Assembly (NCBI GenBank): GCA_019801415.1
Contig: JAHVJD010000006.1
Coordinates: 1-64,000 of the forward strand
DNA length: 64,000 nucleotides
Reading direction: 5' to 3'
DNA from: Nocardioides marinus
Lineage (GTDB): Bacteria; Pseudomonadota; Alphaproteobacteria; Rhodobacterales; Rhodobacteraceae
Position numbers and translations under genes: made by a program. Under the pieces are notes generated by a model. That model searched no databases. It had not been told where the DNA came from and worked only from the letters and a program-made list of their open reading frames with translations. This document shows positions 1 to 7,856 of this stretch, piece after piece (position 1 is the stretch's first letter; every line of letters starts with the position of its first letter).

Positions 1-179
1 GTCTTGACGATCTCGACGCCCGCCTCGGCATAGGCGGCATCCGAAAACCCCGCCGCCGCCCCGGCCCCGGTCTCAATCGCGCAAGCGTAGCCCAGCTTCT
101 GCAGCTGACGCGCAGAGTCAGGCGTCAGCGCAACCCGGTTCTCCCCCGGAAATGTCTCTTTTGGTGTCCCTAGTTTCAT
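1..179 (-). CDS. pntA: NAD(P) transhydrogenase subunit alpha, N-terminal part (cut by window edge)
   Basis: Partial gene; the first 59 codons run off the left edge. The visible N-terminus begins MKLGTPKETFPGENRVALTP and continues into LQKLGY and GAGAAAGFSDAAY, the pattern of the PntA/alanine-dehydrogenase N-terminal domain. PntA with PntB forms the proton-translocating transhydrogenase of the inner membrane, passing hydride between NADH and NADP+. The ATG at 179 follows an AAGGAAG ribosome site. The gene starts 19 bases after the stop of the upstream SDR on the same strand, so it looks like the distal part of the dehydrogenase operon. The family assignment is firm; whether pntB follows cannot be seen. 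Confidence 0.85.
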   Translation of the reverse strand, partial: MKLGTPKETFPGENRVALTPDSARQLQKLGYACAIETGAGAAAGFSDAAYAEAGVEIVK

Positions 180-198
180 CTTTTCTTCCTTGCAGGAG

Positions 199-963
199 TT
201 ACTCGGCGGTCCAGCCGCCGTCGATCAGCAAAGAGGTGCCGGTGACCAGCGCCGAAGCATCCGAGGCCAAGTAGACAACAGCGCCCATGATGTCCTCGAC
301 CTCTCCGACGCGGCCCAGCTTGATCTTGCCTTCAATCCATTGGCGGCGTTCGGGATCGGCCAGCGTCTGTTCTCCCAGCGGGGTGCGAATGAAGGTCGGG
401 CAGATCGAGTTGATGCGGATCCGGTTCGGGCCCCACTCGATCGCCATCGCTTTGATCATGCCCTCCAGCGCATGTTTCGACGCGCAATAGACCGCGCGGA
501 CGATGCCGCCCACATGCCCCATCTGGCTGCTTAGGTGGATGATAGAACCCGGTTTGCCGACTGCCGTCATGCGGCGTGCCGCGGCGGTGGAGAGGAAATA
601 GGCGGCGCGCAGGTTCAGCCCCATCACCGCGTCATAATCTTCAGGACTGGTGTCCAGCGCGGCACTGTGGCGGGCCATGCCGGCAGAGTTGACCACAACG
701 TCAAAGGCCTCGCGCGCCGCCAGTTCGTCCGCAACCGCCTTCACGTCCGTCAGATCCATCGGCAGCGACCGCGCGCTCAACCCCTCTTCGGCAAGTGCTC
801 CGCAGAGCGCGTCGAGCTGGTCGTTGCTGCGCGCAAGACAATGCACCTCTGCCCCGGCCCGCGCCAGAGCAGTGGCAGCCCCCAGACCGATCCCCGAAGT
901 CGCGCCGGTCACCAGCGCGCGCTTCCCGTCCAGCCGCAGGCTTGGCGTTTGCGGTAGTTTCAT
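199..963 (-). CDS. SDR-family NAD(P)-dependent oxidoreductase
   Basis: A 254-residue classical short-chain dehydrogenase. The cofactor motif TGATSGIG is at 19-26, NSAG at 92-95, the catalytic serine around 145-146, YCASK at 159-163, and the C-terminus ends in LIDGGWTAE. I chose the ATG at 963 because GGAGAGAC lies just upstream and the fold starts there; a longer in-frame reading to 1041 has no support. It lies downstream of the HisD/HpsN-like gene in one operon. A clear paralogue at 16422-17189 shares the stretches QMGHVGG, KIKLGR and GEVEDIMGAVVYLASDA, so both HisD-like copies have a matching SDR. HpsO/HpsP of sulfopropanediol catabolism are also dehydrogenases next to HpsN, which makes a role in oxidising a hydroxylated C3-type substrate possible but unproved. 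Confidence 0.85.
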   Translation of the reverse strand: MKLPQTPSLRLDGKRALVTGATSGIGLGAATALARAGAEVHCLARSNDQLDALCGALAEEGLSARSLPMDLTDVKAVADELAAREAFDVVVNSAGMARHSAALDTSPEDYDAVMGLNLRAAYFLSTAAARRMTAVGKPGSIIHLSSQMGHVGGIVRAVYCASKHALEGMIKAMAIEWGPNRIRINSICPTFIRTPLGEQTLADPERRQWIEGKIKLGRVGEVEDIMGAVVYLASDASALVTGTSLLIDGGWTAE

Positions 964-1006
964 CTGTCTCTCCGGTTGGCCGCCCCCGGTCTGGAGGCAG
1001 AACAGG

Positions 1007-1038
1007 CCGGACCCGGGCCTCGCGTGGCCTGGGTCCGG
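1007..1038 (-). promoter_or_regulatory. Intercistronic hairpin between HisD-like gene and SDR
   Basis: CCGGACCC (1007-1014) pairs with GGGTCCGG (1031-1038) in the 90-base gap between the two genes. There is no T-tract, so it is more likely an RNA-stability or processing element than a terminator. Confidence 0.4.
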
Positions 1039-1053
1039 CAATGGCGGGAGCTG

Positions 1054-2385
1054 TTATTCCGCCGCTTCGCGCCAGGCGGCGGCACCGGCGTAGGGCACCT
1101 CCACACCGCCATAGCGGCGCACGCGGATGTTGCACTGTTCGGCGTGGCCGACAAAGCCCTCGAGCATGCAGAGGCGCGAGCCGTATTCGCCGATCATGGT
1201 GGCGGCCTCGTCGGTGGTGACCTTCTGATAGCTGTGTGTTTTCAGGAACTTGCCCACCCACAACCCGCCGGTGTAGCGACCTGCCTTCTTGGTCGGCAGG
1301 GTGTGGTTGGTGCCGATCACCTTGTCGCCGTTGGCGACATTGGTGCGGGGGCCGAGGAACAGCGCGCCGTAGCAGGTCATGTTTTCCAGGAACCAGTCGT
1401 CGCGGTCGGTCATCACCTGCACGTGCTCGGAGGCGATGTCATCGGCGACCTTCAGCATCTCGTCGTAGGTGTCGCAGACGATCACCTCGCCGTATTCCTC
1501 CCACGACACCTTGGCGGTGCCGGCGGTGGGCAGGATGCCCAGCAGACGGTCGATCTCGCTCAGCGTTTCCTCGGCCAGCTTGCGGGAGTTGGTGAGCAGC
1601 ACGCAAGGCGAGTTGTAGCCGTGCTCGGCCTGGCCAAGGAGGTCGGTCGCGCAGAGTTCCGCGTCCGCGGCGGACTCGTCCGCGATCACCATGGTTTCGG
1701 TCGGGCCAGCGAAAAGGTCGATGCCGACGCGGCCGAACAGCTGGCGCTTGGCCTCCGCCACGAAGGCGTTACCGGGGCCGACCAGCATGTGCACCGGGTC
1801 GATGGTCTCGGTGCCGATGGCCATGGCGCCGATCGCCTGGATGCCGCCCATCACGTAGATCTCATGCGCGCCACCGAGTTGCATCGCGGCAATCACCGCG
1901 GCGTTCGGCTTGCCGTTGAAAGGCGGGGTGCAGGCGATGATGCGCGGCACGCCGGCGACCTTGGCGGTGGCCACCGACATATGCGCCGAGGCCACCATCG
2001 GGAACTTGCCGCCCGGCACGTAGCAGCCGACCGACTGCACAGGGATGTTCTTGTGGCCGAGGATCACGCCGGGCAGGGTTTCCACCTCGATGTCCAGCAT
2101 CGAGTCGCGCTGCGCCTGGGCGAAGTTCATCACCTGCTCTTGCGCAAACTTGATGTCTGCCAGCTCGCGGTCGCTGAGCGAGGCGATCAGCTCGTCGATC
2201 TCCTGCTGGCTGAGGCGGAAGCTCTCCGGGCTGTAGTTGTCGAACTTCTCGCTCAGCTCGCGCACGGCGGCATCGCCGCGGGTTTCGATGTCTTTCAGCG
2301 TGGCTTCCACCACCGCACGGGTCTTGGCGTCGTCTTCGGCACGGTCCGCGTCAGACTTGCCGCGTTTCAGGTATTCGATGGTCAT
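1054..2385 (-). CDS. Histidinol dehydrogenase-family protein (HisD/HpsN-like), copy A
   Basis: A 443-residue zinc-dependent dehydrogenase of the HisD family. The residues that match the HisD active site are all present: Gln252 and His255 (GQAEHG), Asp354 (ANGDK) and His414 (EGFVGH) as metal ligands, and Glu320-His321 (ASEH) as the catalytic pair. The family oxidises a terminal alcohol to a carboxylate in two NAD-dependent steps. HpsN, which converts sulfopropanediol to sulfolactate, belongs to this group. No other his gene is nearby, while an SDR, a TRAP transporter and a LacI regulator are, so catabolism is likelier than histidine synthesis. The start at 2385 has GGAGATTTCC upstream. It differs from copy B (14055-15368) at only four positions before a divergent C-terminus. 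The true substrate is unknown. Confidence 0.85.
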   Translation of the reverse strand: MTIEYLKRGKSDADRAEDDAKTRAVVEATLKDIETRGDAAVRELSEKFDNYSPESFRLSQQEIDELIASLSDRELADIKFAQEQVMNFAQAQRDSMLDIEVETLPGVILGHKNIPVQSVGCYVPGGKFPMVASAHMSVATAKVAGVPRIIACTPPFNGKPNAAVIAAMQLGGAHEIYVMGGIQAIGAMAIGTETIDPVHMLVGPGNAFVAEAKRQLFGRVGIDLFAGPTETMVIADESAADAELCATDLLGQAEHGYNSPCVLLTNSRKLAEETLSEIDRLLGILPTAGTAKVSWEEYGEVIVCDTYDEMLKVADDIASEHVQVMTDRDDWFLENMTCYGALFLGPRTNVANGDKVIGTNHTLPTKKAGRYTGGLWVGKFLKTHSYQKVTTDEAATMIGEYGSRLCMLEGFVGHAEQCNIRVRRYGGVEVPYAGAAAWREAAE

Positions 2386-2457
2386 GGAAATCTCCTTTCA
2401 GAGCTTCGGAACTTGGCTTGGCAATGGTTTCTGAGATCCGCCGAGACGCTGCAATAT

Positions 2458-2484
2458 TTTTCACCTCCGGTGAAAAGTTTTCAT
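2458..2484. promoter_or_regulatory. Candidate LacI-family operator upstream of HisD-like copy A
   Basis: GTGAAAAGTTTTCAT at 2470-2484 contains the perfect inverted repeat TGAAAA-G-TTTTCA. An overlapping outward repeat, TTTTCACC-TCC-GGTGAAAA, spans 2458-2476. The site lies 73-100 bases upstream of the gene starting at 2385. Similar inward repeats occur at 5611-5627 and 6849-6860, all at promoters of this cluster, which suggests the LacI protein at 5626-6606 binds them. Confidence 0.5.
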
Positions 2485-2538
2485 ATTTAGGACTGGCAAC
2501 ACTGGCCCGGCGAGCGCTCGAGCAATAAGCGAAAGAAC

Positions 2539-2572
2539 AAAGGCCGGGCGCGTCGCTACGCACCCGGCCTTT
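2539..2572 (-). terminator. Rho-independent terminator of the TAXI-TRAP operon
   Basis: Read on the minus strand, a perfect 10-bp stem, AAAGGCCGGG / CCCGGCCTTT, is followed by GTTCTTTC. It lies 10 bases beyond the permease stop and separates the transporter operon from the HisD-like operon. Confidence 0.7.
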
Positions 2573-2581
2573 CTGTGATCG

Positions 2582-4480
2582 TCAGACGGCAGCGACTTGG
2601 GGCGACTGATCCAGCTGTCGGCGGGCAATCACCACCAGTGCAGTAAGGATCAGTGCGGCCGTGGCGGCGCTCCACCAGGGGCCGAGCAGTGCGAGGCCAG
2701 CGGGCAATGCCCACAGCAACCGCGAGGCACCGCCCCAAGGCAACCGTGCCCCGCCCAGAAGATGCGCGATGGCGACCGCAAAGACGATGCCCGACAGGGC
2801 GGCCAGAAGGATGCCTTCGGTTCCGCCGCCGCCCAGCATGCCGGGATAGGCCAGAAACAGCATCGGCAGCGCATAGGCGGTGGCACCCAACCGTAGTGTC
2901 TCCACCGCCACCTTGATCCAAGGCGCCTGGGCAATGGTTGCGGCCACAAAAACGCCCAGGCAAACTGGCGGCGTGATCACCGACAGCGCAGCGTAATACA
3001 GCACGAACATATGCACCACCAAGGGGTCGATGCCCTGCTGGATCAGCGCCGGCGCAAACACCGCGGCGACCATCACATAAGCCGCGGAGGTCGGCAGGCC
3101 CATCCCTGCGATCAGGCAGACCACCGCCATCAGCGCGGCGATCAGCCAGATGTTGCCCTGACCTATCGCCAGAACCGCCGAGGTGACGGCAACGCCAAAG
3201 CCGGTCAGGTTGATCATCGCCACGAACACCTGGGCGCCAACCAGCAGGATGCCGACGATGACCACGCCCTTGCCGCCAGCCTCCAGCGCGCGCAGGATGA
3301 TCGAGATCACCTCGCGCGGGTTCTCGCCGTTGGCAATGCGCGCGACCAGCACCGCCGCCAGCATCGCCAGCATGCCGTAGCAGGCGGTCAGCTCAACCGA
3401 GTTGCCATTGATTACACCGAAACCCAAGCCGCCAAGCGCCGCCGCGATGGGGGCAAGGCGGGTGAAATTCATCGCGCCGCGCCAGTCCGGCAGGTCATCC
3501 GCGGTCACCGGGCGGAAACCCTGGCGCCGGGCGATCACATGCACGGTGGAATAGATGCCAAGATAGAACAGCAGCGCAGGTAGCACCCCGGCCAGCGCAA
3601 TGGACCAGTAGTTCACGCCGACCAGTTCTGCCATCACAAAGGCGGCGGTGCCCATGATCGGCGGCGCCAGCTGGCCGCCGGTGGAGGCGATCGCCTCCAC
3701 CGCGCCGGCATAGGCGGGCGGGTATTTCAGCCGCTTCATCAGCGGGATGGTGAAATTGCCGGTGGTCGCCACATTGGCCACGGTAGAGCCGTTGATGGCG
3801 CCGAAGAAACCGGACGCAAAGGTGGCAATCTTGGCCGCACCGCCGGGGCGCGAGCCGCCAAGACGGGCGGAGAGATCAAAGAAGGTCTCGCCCGCGCCGG
3901 TGTGTAGCAAGATCGCGCCGAACAGCACAAAGGCCGCCAGCGTGGTCGAGGCCACATTGACCAGCATCCCCCACAGCCCACGGTCCGACAAGAAGATGAT
4001 CTCGCTGAGGTAGGCGCTGTCAAAACCGCGGTGGCCGAACTGGCCGGGGATCAGATAGCCGAGAAAGGCATAAGCCACTGCCAGCGCCACGATCATCGGG
4101 AACACCCAGTTCGAGGTGCGCCGTGCCAGCTCCAGCACGCTCGCCAGCGTGCCAAAGGCCATGATCATGTCCAACGGCCCCGCCCAGGGCAGGTCGGTCA
4201 TGATCGTCTCGTAGTTCGAGATGATGTAGCAGCCGGAGACCGTCACCATGGCAACGATGGCGGTATCGATGAGGATGCCCAGCCAGCGCAGCCGCGTGCC
4301 GTGCCACAACGGGTGCATCAGCACCGCCAGTGCCGCGATGGTCATCACGAACAGCGCCCGCTGCACCAGCGATTCAAATGGTCCGTTGAAGGAAGTGTAG
4401 AAAACAAACAGGCCCAGCATCACGGACAGAACCGCAATGGCCTTCTGGCGCAGGGATGCAAGCAAGGGGAACGCAATCAT
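2582..4480 (-). CDS. TRAP transporter permease, fused 4TM/12TM subunit
   Basis: A 632-residue, highly hydrophobic protein. Its length and N-terminal helices fit the fused TRAP permease, in which the small (DctQ-like) and large (DctM-like) subunits form one chain. The large-subunit part shows the expected Gly-rich segments, such as ASGFFGAINGSTVANV, IASTGGQLAPPIMG and GMGLPTSAAYV. Fused permeases of this type normally work with TAXI-family receptors, and such a receptor gene lies immediately upstream, after 66 bases. Together they import an organic acid or related anion with Na+ or H+ across the inner membrane. The start at 4480 follows the hairpin at 4508-4538. The substrate is not evident, but the neighbouring dehydrogenases suggest it is what they oxidise. 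Confidence 0.92.
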   Translation of the reverse strand: MIAFPLLASLRQKAIAVLSVMLGLFVFYTSFNGPFESLVQRALFVMTIAALAVLMHPLWHGTRLRWLGILIDTAIVAMVTVSGCYIISNYETIMTDLPWAGPLDMIMAFGTLASVLELARRTSNWVFPMIVALAVAYAFLGYLIPGQFGHRGFDSAYLSEIIFLSDRGLWGMLVNVASTTLAAFVLFGAILLHTGAGETFFDLSARLGGSRPGGAAKIATFASGFFGAINGSTVANVATTGNFTIPLMKRLKYPPAYAGAVEAIASTGGQLAPPIMGTAAFVMAELVGVNYWSIALAGVLPALLFYLGIYSTVHVIARRQGFRPVTADDLPDWRGAMNFTRLAPIAAALGGLGFGVINGNSVELTACYGMLAMLAAVLVARIANGENPREVISIILRALEAGGKGVVIVGILLVGAQVFVAMINLTGFGVAVTSAVLAIGQGNIWLIAALMAVVCLIAGMGLPTSAAYVMVAAVFAPALIQQGIDPLVVHMFVLYYAALSVITPPVCLGVFVAATIAQAPWIKVAVETLRLGATAYALPMLFLAYPGMLGGGGTEGILLAALSGIVFAVAIAHLLGGARLPWGGASRLLWALPAGLALLGPWWSAATAALILTALVVIARRQLDQSPQVAAV

Positions 4481-4507
4481 GGCAAAATCTCAATCGGCTG
4501 CGGACTG

Positions 4508-4538
4508 TGCGGCCGACACCAGACAGGCACCGGCCGCA
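4508..4538 (-). promoter_or_regulatory. Intercistronic hairpin after TAXI receptor gene
   Basis: TGCGGCCG (4508-4515) pairs with CGGCCGCA (4531-4538) between the receptor and permease genes. It has no T-tract. Hairpins of this kind follow the binding-protein gene in all five transporter operons here and would favour excess receptor over permease. Confidence 0.45.
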
Positions 4539-4546
4539 GCTGCGGG

Positions 4547-5515
4547 TTACTTCAGGTGGTCCGGCACGGTCAGGCCGATCTCTTCGTAATATCGCACGGC
4601 GCCGGGGTGCAGCGGGCTGGTGGCATATTGCAGGGTCAGCTCGGGCAGGTTCAGCCCTTTGACCGCCGGGAAGGCCGCGGCCTGCTCATCCATCGACTCC
4701 ATCACCGCCTTGGTCAGGTCATAGGCGGTCTGCTCATCCATGTCGGGGCGCGCGGAGACGCCGATCATGAAACCCCAGGCAGTGTAGGGGCCCGAGTTTT
4801 CCATCTCACCGCCCGGCATTGCCACGATTGAAAGCTCCGGCAGCTCGGCCCGGATCTTGTCTTCCTGCGCATCATCAATGCCCAGCACCTGCAGCGGGGT
4901 AAAGGCGGCGATGTCGGTGGTCAGCGCGTCAAACGAGGTGCCGACGGCGCTTTTGACGAACCCCTGCGAGCGGCCGTCCTTGATCGCGTTGGCCTGCTCG
5001 CCGTTAGTGCCGCGCACCCAGTCGGGTTCGATGTCGAGCAGCTTGAACACCTCCAGCGCAGTAGCCTCGGTGGAGGAGCCACGCATGCCGGGGCCAAACT
5101 TCTGCCCCGCCAGACCGGCGAGATCGGTGACACCGGAATCGCGCCGCACCACCACGTTCTGCGGTGCCAGCGAATAGGCCCACAGCAGCTTGGATTCGAC
5201 CGGGCGACCGTCAAATCCTTTCACGCCATTGTAGGCGTGATACAGCGTCGAGGTTGTCACCAGGCCAATGTCCAGTTGCCCGCGCGCCATCCGCTTGAGG
5301 TTGTCGACGGTGGCGCCGGTCTCCACCACCGACGCCTGGTAGGTTTCCGGATAGGTGTCGTTCACGATCTTCGCCAGCGACGCAAAATAGGCGTAATGAG
5401 CGCTTTGGGAATTGGTCGCGCCGAACGCCAGCCGTGTTTCCGCCGTGGCGAGGCCGCCAGCAACGGCACCGGTCAGCGCCAGGGCCGCAGTCAGGGCAAG
5501 AGATTTGAGCTTCAT
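4547..5515 (-). CDS. TAXI-family TRAP transporter solute-binding protein
   Basis: A 322-residue periplasmic receptor. The N-terminus has a Sec signal peptide: basic MKLK, a hydrophobic Ala/Leu stretch, and probable cleavage near residue 25 before ETRLAFGATNS. The mature part follows the TAXI pattern, with a short YAYFASLAKIVN segment, VVETGATVDNLKRMARGQLDIGLV and a GPGMRGSST motif. It captures the substrate in the periplasm for the fused permease downstream. A strong GGGAGGA site precedes the ATG at 5515. A candidate operator (5611-5627) lies about 100 bases upstream, just past the end of the LacI gene, so this gene heads its own operon. The ligand cannot be read from the sequence. Confidence 0.9.
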   Translation of the reverse strand: MKLKSLALTAALALTGAVAGGLATAETRLAFGATNSQSAHYAYFASLAKIVNDTYPETYQASVVETGATVDNLKRMARGQLDIGLVTTSTLYHAYNGVKGFDGRPVESKLLWAYSLAPQNVVVRRDSGVTDLAGLAGQKFGPGMRGSSTEATALEVFKLLDIEPDWVRGTNGEQANAIKDGRSQGFVKSAVGTSFDALTTDIAAFTPLQVLGIDDAQEDKIRAELPELSIVAMPGGEMENSGPYTAWGFMIGVSARPDMDEQTAYDLTKAVMESMDEQAAAFPAVKGLNLPELTLQYATSPLHPGAVRYYEEIGLTVPDHLK

Positions 5516-5610
5516 GGAATATCCTCCCGATATTAAACGCGCTGAAAGAGCAGGCGTGTATCAGGAAGGGATGCGCAAATGCACCTCACCGCGCAATGGT
5601 TGCGATATTA

Positions 5611-5627
5611 AGTGAAATTTTTTCACT
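5611..5627. promoter_or_regulatory. Candidate operator upstream of TAXI-TRAP operon
   Basis: AGTGAAATTTTTTCACT is a perfect 7-bp inverted repeat with a TTT centre. It overlaps the last codon region and TAG stop of the LacI gene and lies about 100 bases upstream of the receptor start. It resembles the site at 2470-2484. Confidence 0.55.
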
Positions 5628-6606
5628 AAGCGCTGGCGCGCTGCTTCAGCTCTCCCGGCAGGATCCGGATATCGCCTTCAGCAGGATCGCTGCCGGGATC
5701 CGTCAGGATGTCGACCGCCAGGTTCAGCATCCGCCGGAGCGGCTGGCGCACGGTTGTCAACCGATACGCGTCCCAAGAGGCCATGGGGATATCGTCGAAA
5801 CCGGCCACCGCGATATCTTCCGGCACCCGGATGCCCTGCATTCTGGCCGCATCCAGCAGCGCAATCGCCATGATGTCATTGGCACAGAACACCGCCTCCG
5901 GCAGCGGTCGTTCGGCCAGCAGCATCTGCGCCGCCGCATGCGCCTGCCGATAGCTGTACCCCCCATCCAGCTCCACTGTCGGTCGCACGTCATTCGTTGC
6001 CAGATGGTCGGTAAACCCGCGCATCCTCTCGAGATGGGTCGAGGTGTCGCGCTGACCGCCGATGAAGGCAATCCGACGGCGATCACTGCGAAGGAAACGA
6101 TCCGCAATCATCCGCGCGCCCCCATAGTTGTCACAGCACACGGCCTTCATGTGGCTATCCGACTGCACCCGGTTCAGCAGCACGGCCGGGATCCGGTTCT
6201 GTCGGCACTTCACCGCCAGTTTGGACCCCATCCGTGAACTGGCGAGGATCACACCTTCAGTCCGGTAGTCCAGCACCTGTCGCATCACAAGGTCCACATC
6301 CTCCCCGGTGGGCACCGCATGCAGGATCAGGCGCAAACCTCGCTCGGACAGCAGCCGGGCCGCCTCGTCCACGGCGGTCGGATAGAACGGATTTCGCATG
6401 TCGCCGACCACCATGGCAATGGTGTTGCTGGACTGGGACGACAGAATATGGTCGACGCGGCTGACATAACCCAGCTTGGCCGCGGCGGCAAAAACCCGGC
6501 GCCGTTTGTCATCTGACAACGGCGCGTCCGCCCGGTAGGCCCGCGACACCGCTGATACCGATACGCCTGCGAGCGCCGCGACGTCCTTTGAGGTCACTTT
6601 CTTCAT
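5626..6606 (-). CDS. LacI-family transcriptional regulator
   Basis: A 326-residue LacI-type regulator. The N-terminal helix-turn-helix (residues 3-25, SKDVAALAGVSVSAVSRAYR) is followed by a hinge and a periplasmic-binding-protein-like effector domain, with GVILASS, CCDNYGGARMI, IAFIGG, AVFCANDIMAIALLDAARM and DIAVAGFDDIPMASW. The frame stays open to 7359, but the family fold starts at the ATG at 6606, so the longer reading is rejected. It sits between the transporter operon and the divergent aldolase gene. Candidate TGAAA..TTTCA operators occur at all three promoters of the cluster, suggesting it represses the whole set, including itself, until the substrate or a derivative binds. Confidence 0.9.
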   Translation of the reverse strand: MKKVTSKDVAALAGVSVSAVSRAYRADAPLSDDKRRRVFAAAAKLGYVSRVDHILSSQSSNTIAMVVGDMRNPFYPTAVDEAARLLSERGLRLILHAVPTGEDVDLVMRQVLDYRTEGVILASSRMGSKLAVKCRQNRIPAVLLNRVQSDSHMKAVCCDNYGGARMIADRFLRSDRRRIAFIGGQRDTSTHLERMRGFTDHLATNDVRPTVELDGGYSYRQAHAAAQMLLAERPLPEAVFCANDIMAIALLDAARMQGIRVPEDIAVAGFDDIPMASWDAYRLTTVRQPLRRMLNLAVDILTDPGSDPAEGDIRILPGELKQRASA

Positions 6607-7030
6607 GTCGCGATCATAGATCGGAAATCTGCCCCATGTGCAATTCCCCGCATCGCGTGCGCCCGCCCATCCTAGCCAGGCGGACCAGAGCGCGAAAAAC
6701 TGTGAAACAGGGGCCAGCGCCGCCGGGATCTCCTTCGCGATGTGTCGAGCGGCGGGTGCGAGGTCATCCCCACCCCGGCATGAGTGCCCAACCTGCCGAT
6801 CAAGATCCGTCGACGACTCCGAGTGCTGGTGGCGAACGCAGCGACGACTGAAATTTTTCACTCTCCTTGCGCGATATTGCGGCGGCGCGGACGGTTTCCT
6901 ATGCAGGTCGCCACGTACCGGCAGGCCCGGCGACGCGGAGGTGCGCAGATAAGGATGGCAGGCCCTGCCCCGGCCCCGATCCCCTGCCCCGACCTCCCCT
7001 TGCAGATGAAACGCGATAGCAGAGGCGCAG
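6607..7030. other. Divergent intergenic region, LacI gene / aldolase gene
   Basis: This 424-base region holds no convincing gene. It carries the candidate operator at 6849-6860 and must hold the two divergent promoters. I could not place -35/-10 boxes with confidence. The leader before the aldolase gene is C-rich. Confidence 0.5.
6849..6860. promoter_or_regulatory. Candidate operator between LacI and aldolase genes
   Basis: TGAAATTTTTCA (perfect 5+2+5 inverted repeat) within ACTGAAATTTTTCACT. It is one base shorter in the centre than the sites at 2471-2483 and 5613-5625, so membership of the same set is probable but not certain. Confidence 0.45.
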
Positions 7031-7789
7031 ATGACACTGAACGCAACCTTCAAGACCCGGCTGGCAGGCCGTGAGCAGCTGCTCGGCCTGTTTGTGAAAA
7101 CCCCGCACCCGATTATCACCGAGGTGCTGGGCCACGCTGGCGTCGATTTCGTCATCCTCGATGCCGAACACGCCCCCTTTGACCGTGCCGCGGTCGACAC
7201 CTGCGCGATCGCGGCACGTGCGACCGGCTGCCCGCTTCTCGTGCGCATTCCCAACGACAATCCCGACACCATCCTGGGCATGCTGGACTGCGGCATCGCG
7301 GGCATCGTGGTGCCGCATGTGAAATCGGCGCAACAGGCGGCGGAAATCGTACGCAACACCCGCTACGGCCAGGGCCAGGGGCGCGGTTTCGCCGGTACCA
7401 CCCGCGCCGCAGAGTATGCCCGCCGCAGCCTGGCCGAGCATTTCGACCTCGCCAACCGCGAGGTCAGCGTGATCTGCCAGATCGAGGATCCCGAAGGCTA
7501 TGACGCCTATGAAGGCATCGCCGCAGTCGACGGTGTCGAAGCACTGTTCGTCGGCCGCGCCGACCTGGCGGTGTCCTATGGTGCCAATGATTTCCACGCG
7601 CCGGAGATCGGCCGCAAATGCGCCGAGGTGCTTGGTGCGAAAGGCTCCGCCACTGGTCTCTACTGTGCCCCGGGCGAGGATATCAGCCGGTGGCGCGACG
7701 CCGGTGCCAGCCTGTTCGTGATCGGCTCCGAGCATTCCCTGATGATGCAAGGCATTGCCCGCATTCGGCAGGACTCTTTCGGCGGCTGA
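7031..7789 (+). CDS. HpcH/HpaI-family aldolase
   Basis: A 252-residue class II, metal-dependent aldolase of the HpcH/HpaI/citrate-lyase-beta fold. Family marks are GLFVKTPHPIITEVLG near the N-terminus, DFVILDAEHAPF, LVRIPNDNPDTILGMLDCG, GIVVPHVKSAQQA, the Gly-rich RGFAGTTRAA loop, VICQIEDPEG with the metal-binding Glu, and LFVGRADLAVSYG with the metal-binding Asp. Members split or join 4-hydroxy-2-oxo acids to pyruvate plus an aldehyde. It is divergent from the LacI gene and probably under the same control. In this cluster it could act on the keto acid made after HisD/HpsN-like oxidation, but the substrate is not shown. Confidence 0.88.
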   Translation: MTLNATFKTRLAGREQLLGLFVKTPHPIITEVLGHAGVDFVILDAEHAPFDRAAVDTCAIAARATGCPLLVRIPNDNPDTILGMLDCGIAGIVVPHVKSAQQAAEIVRNTRYGQGQGRGFAGTTRAAEYARRSLAEHFDLANREVSVICQIEDPEGYDAYEGIAAVDGVEALFVGRADLAVSYGANDFHAPEIGRKCAEVLGAKGSATGLYCAPGEDISRWRDAGASLFVIGSEHSLMMQGIARIRQDSFGG

Positions 7790-7795
7790 TCACGC

Positions 7796-7830
7796 CATGC
7801 CGCCGCGCCCGACAGCGGTGCGGCGGCATG
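7796..7830. terminator. Hairpin between convergent genes
   Basis: CATGCCGCCGC (7796-7806) and GCGGCGGCATG (7820-7830) form a perfect 11-bp stem between the convergent aldolase and NTF2-like genes. It has no T-tract on either side, so it may be a bidirectional but weak terminator. Confidence 0.45.
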
Positions 7831-7856
7831 GTGCCTTGGATCGCGGTTATATGCGA

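Noticed and set aside
1054-2385. Assignment as biosynthetic hisD
   Set aside because: Although the family is HisD, there are two copies in catabolic operons with transporters and LacI regulators and no other his genes.
976-2490. 504-residue open frame opposite the HisD-like copy A
   Set aside because: It is the mirror of a well-supported gene; the His/Gly/Ala-rich sequence has no family features and is caused by GC-rich codon positions.
5626-7359. 577-residue reading of the LacI gene
   Set aside because: The extra 250 residues cross the divergent promoter and part of the aldolase gene and have no fold; the LacI domain starts at 6606.
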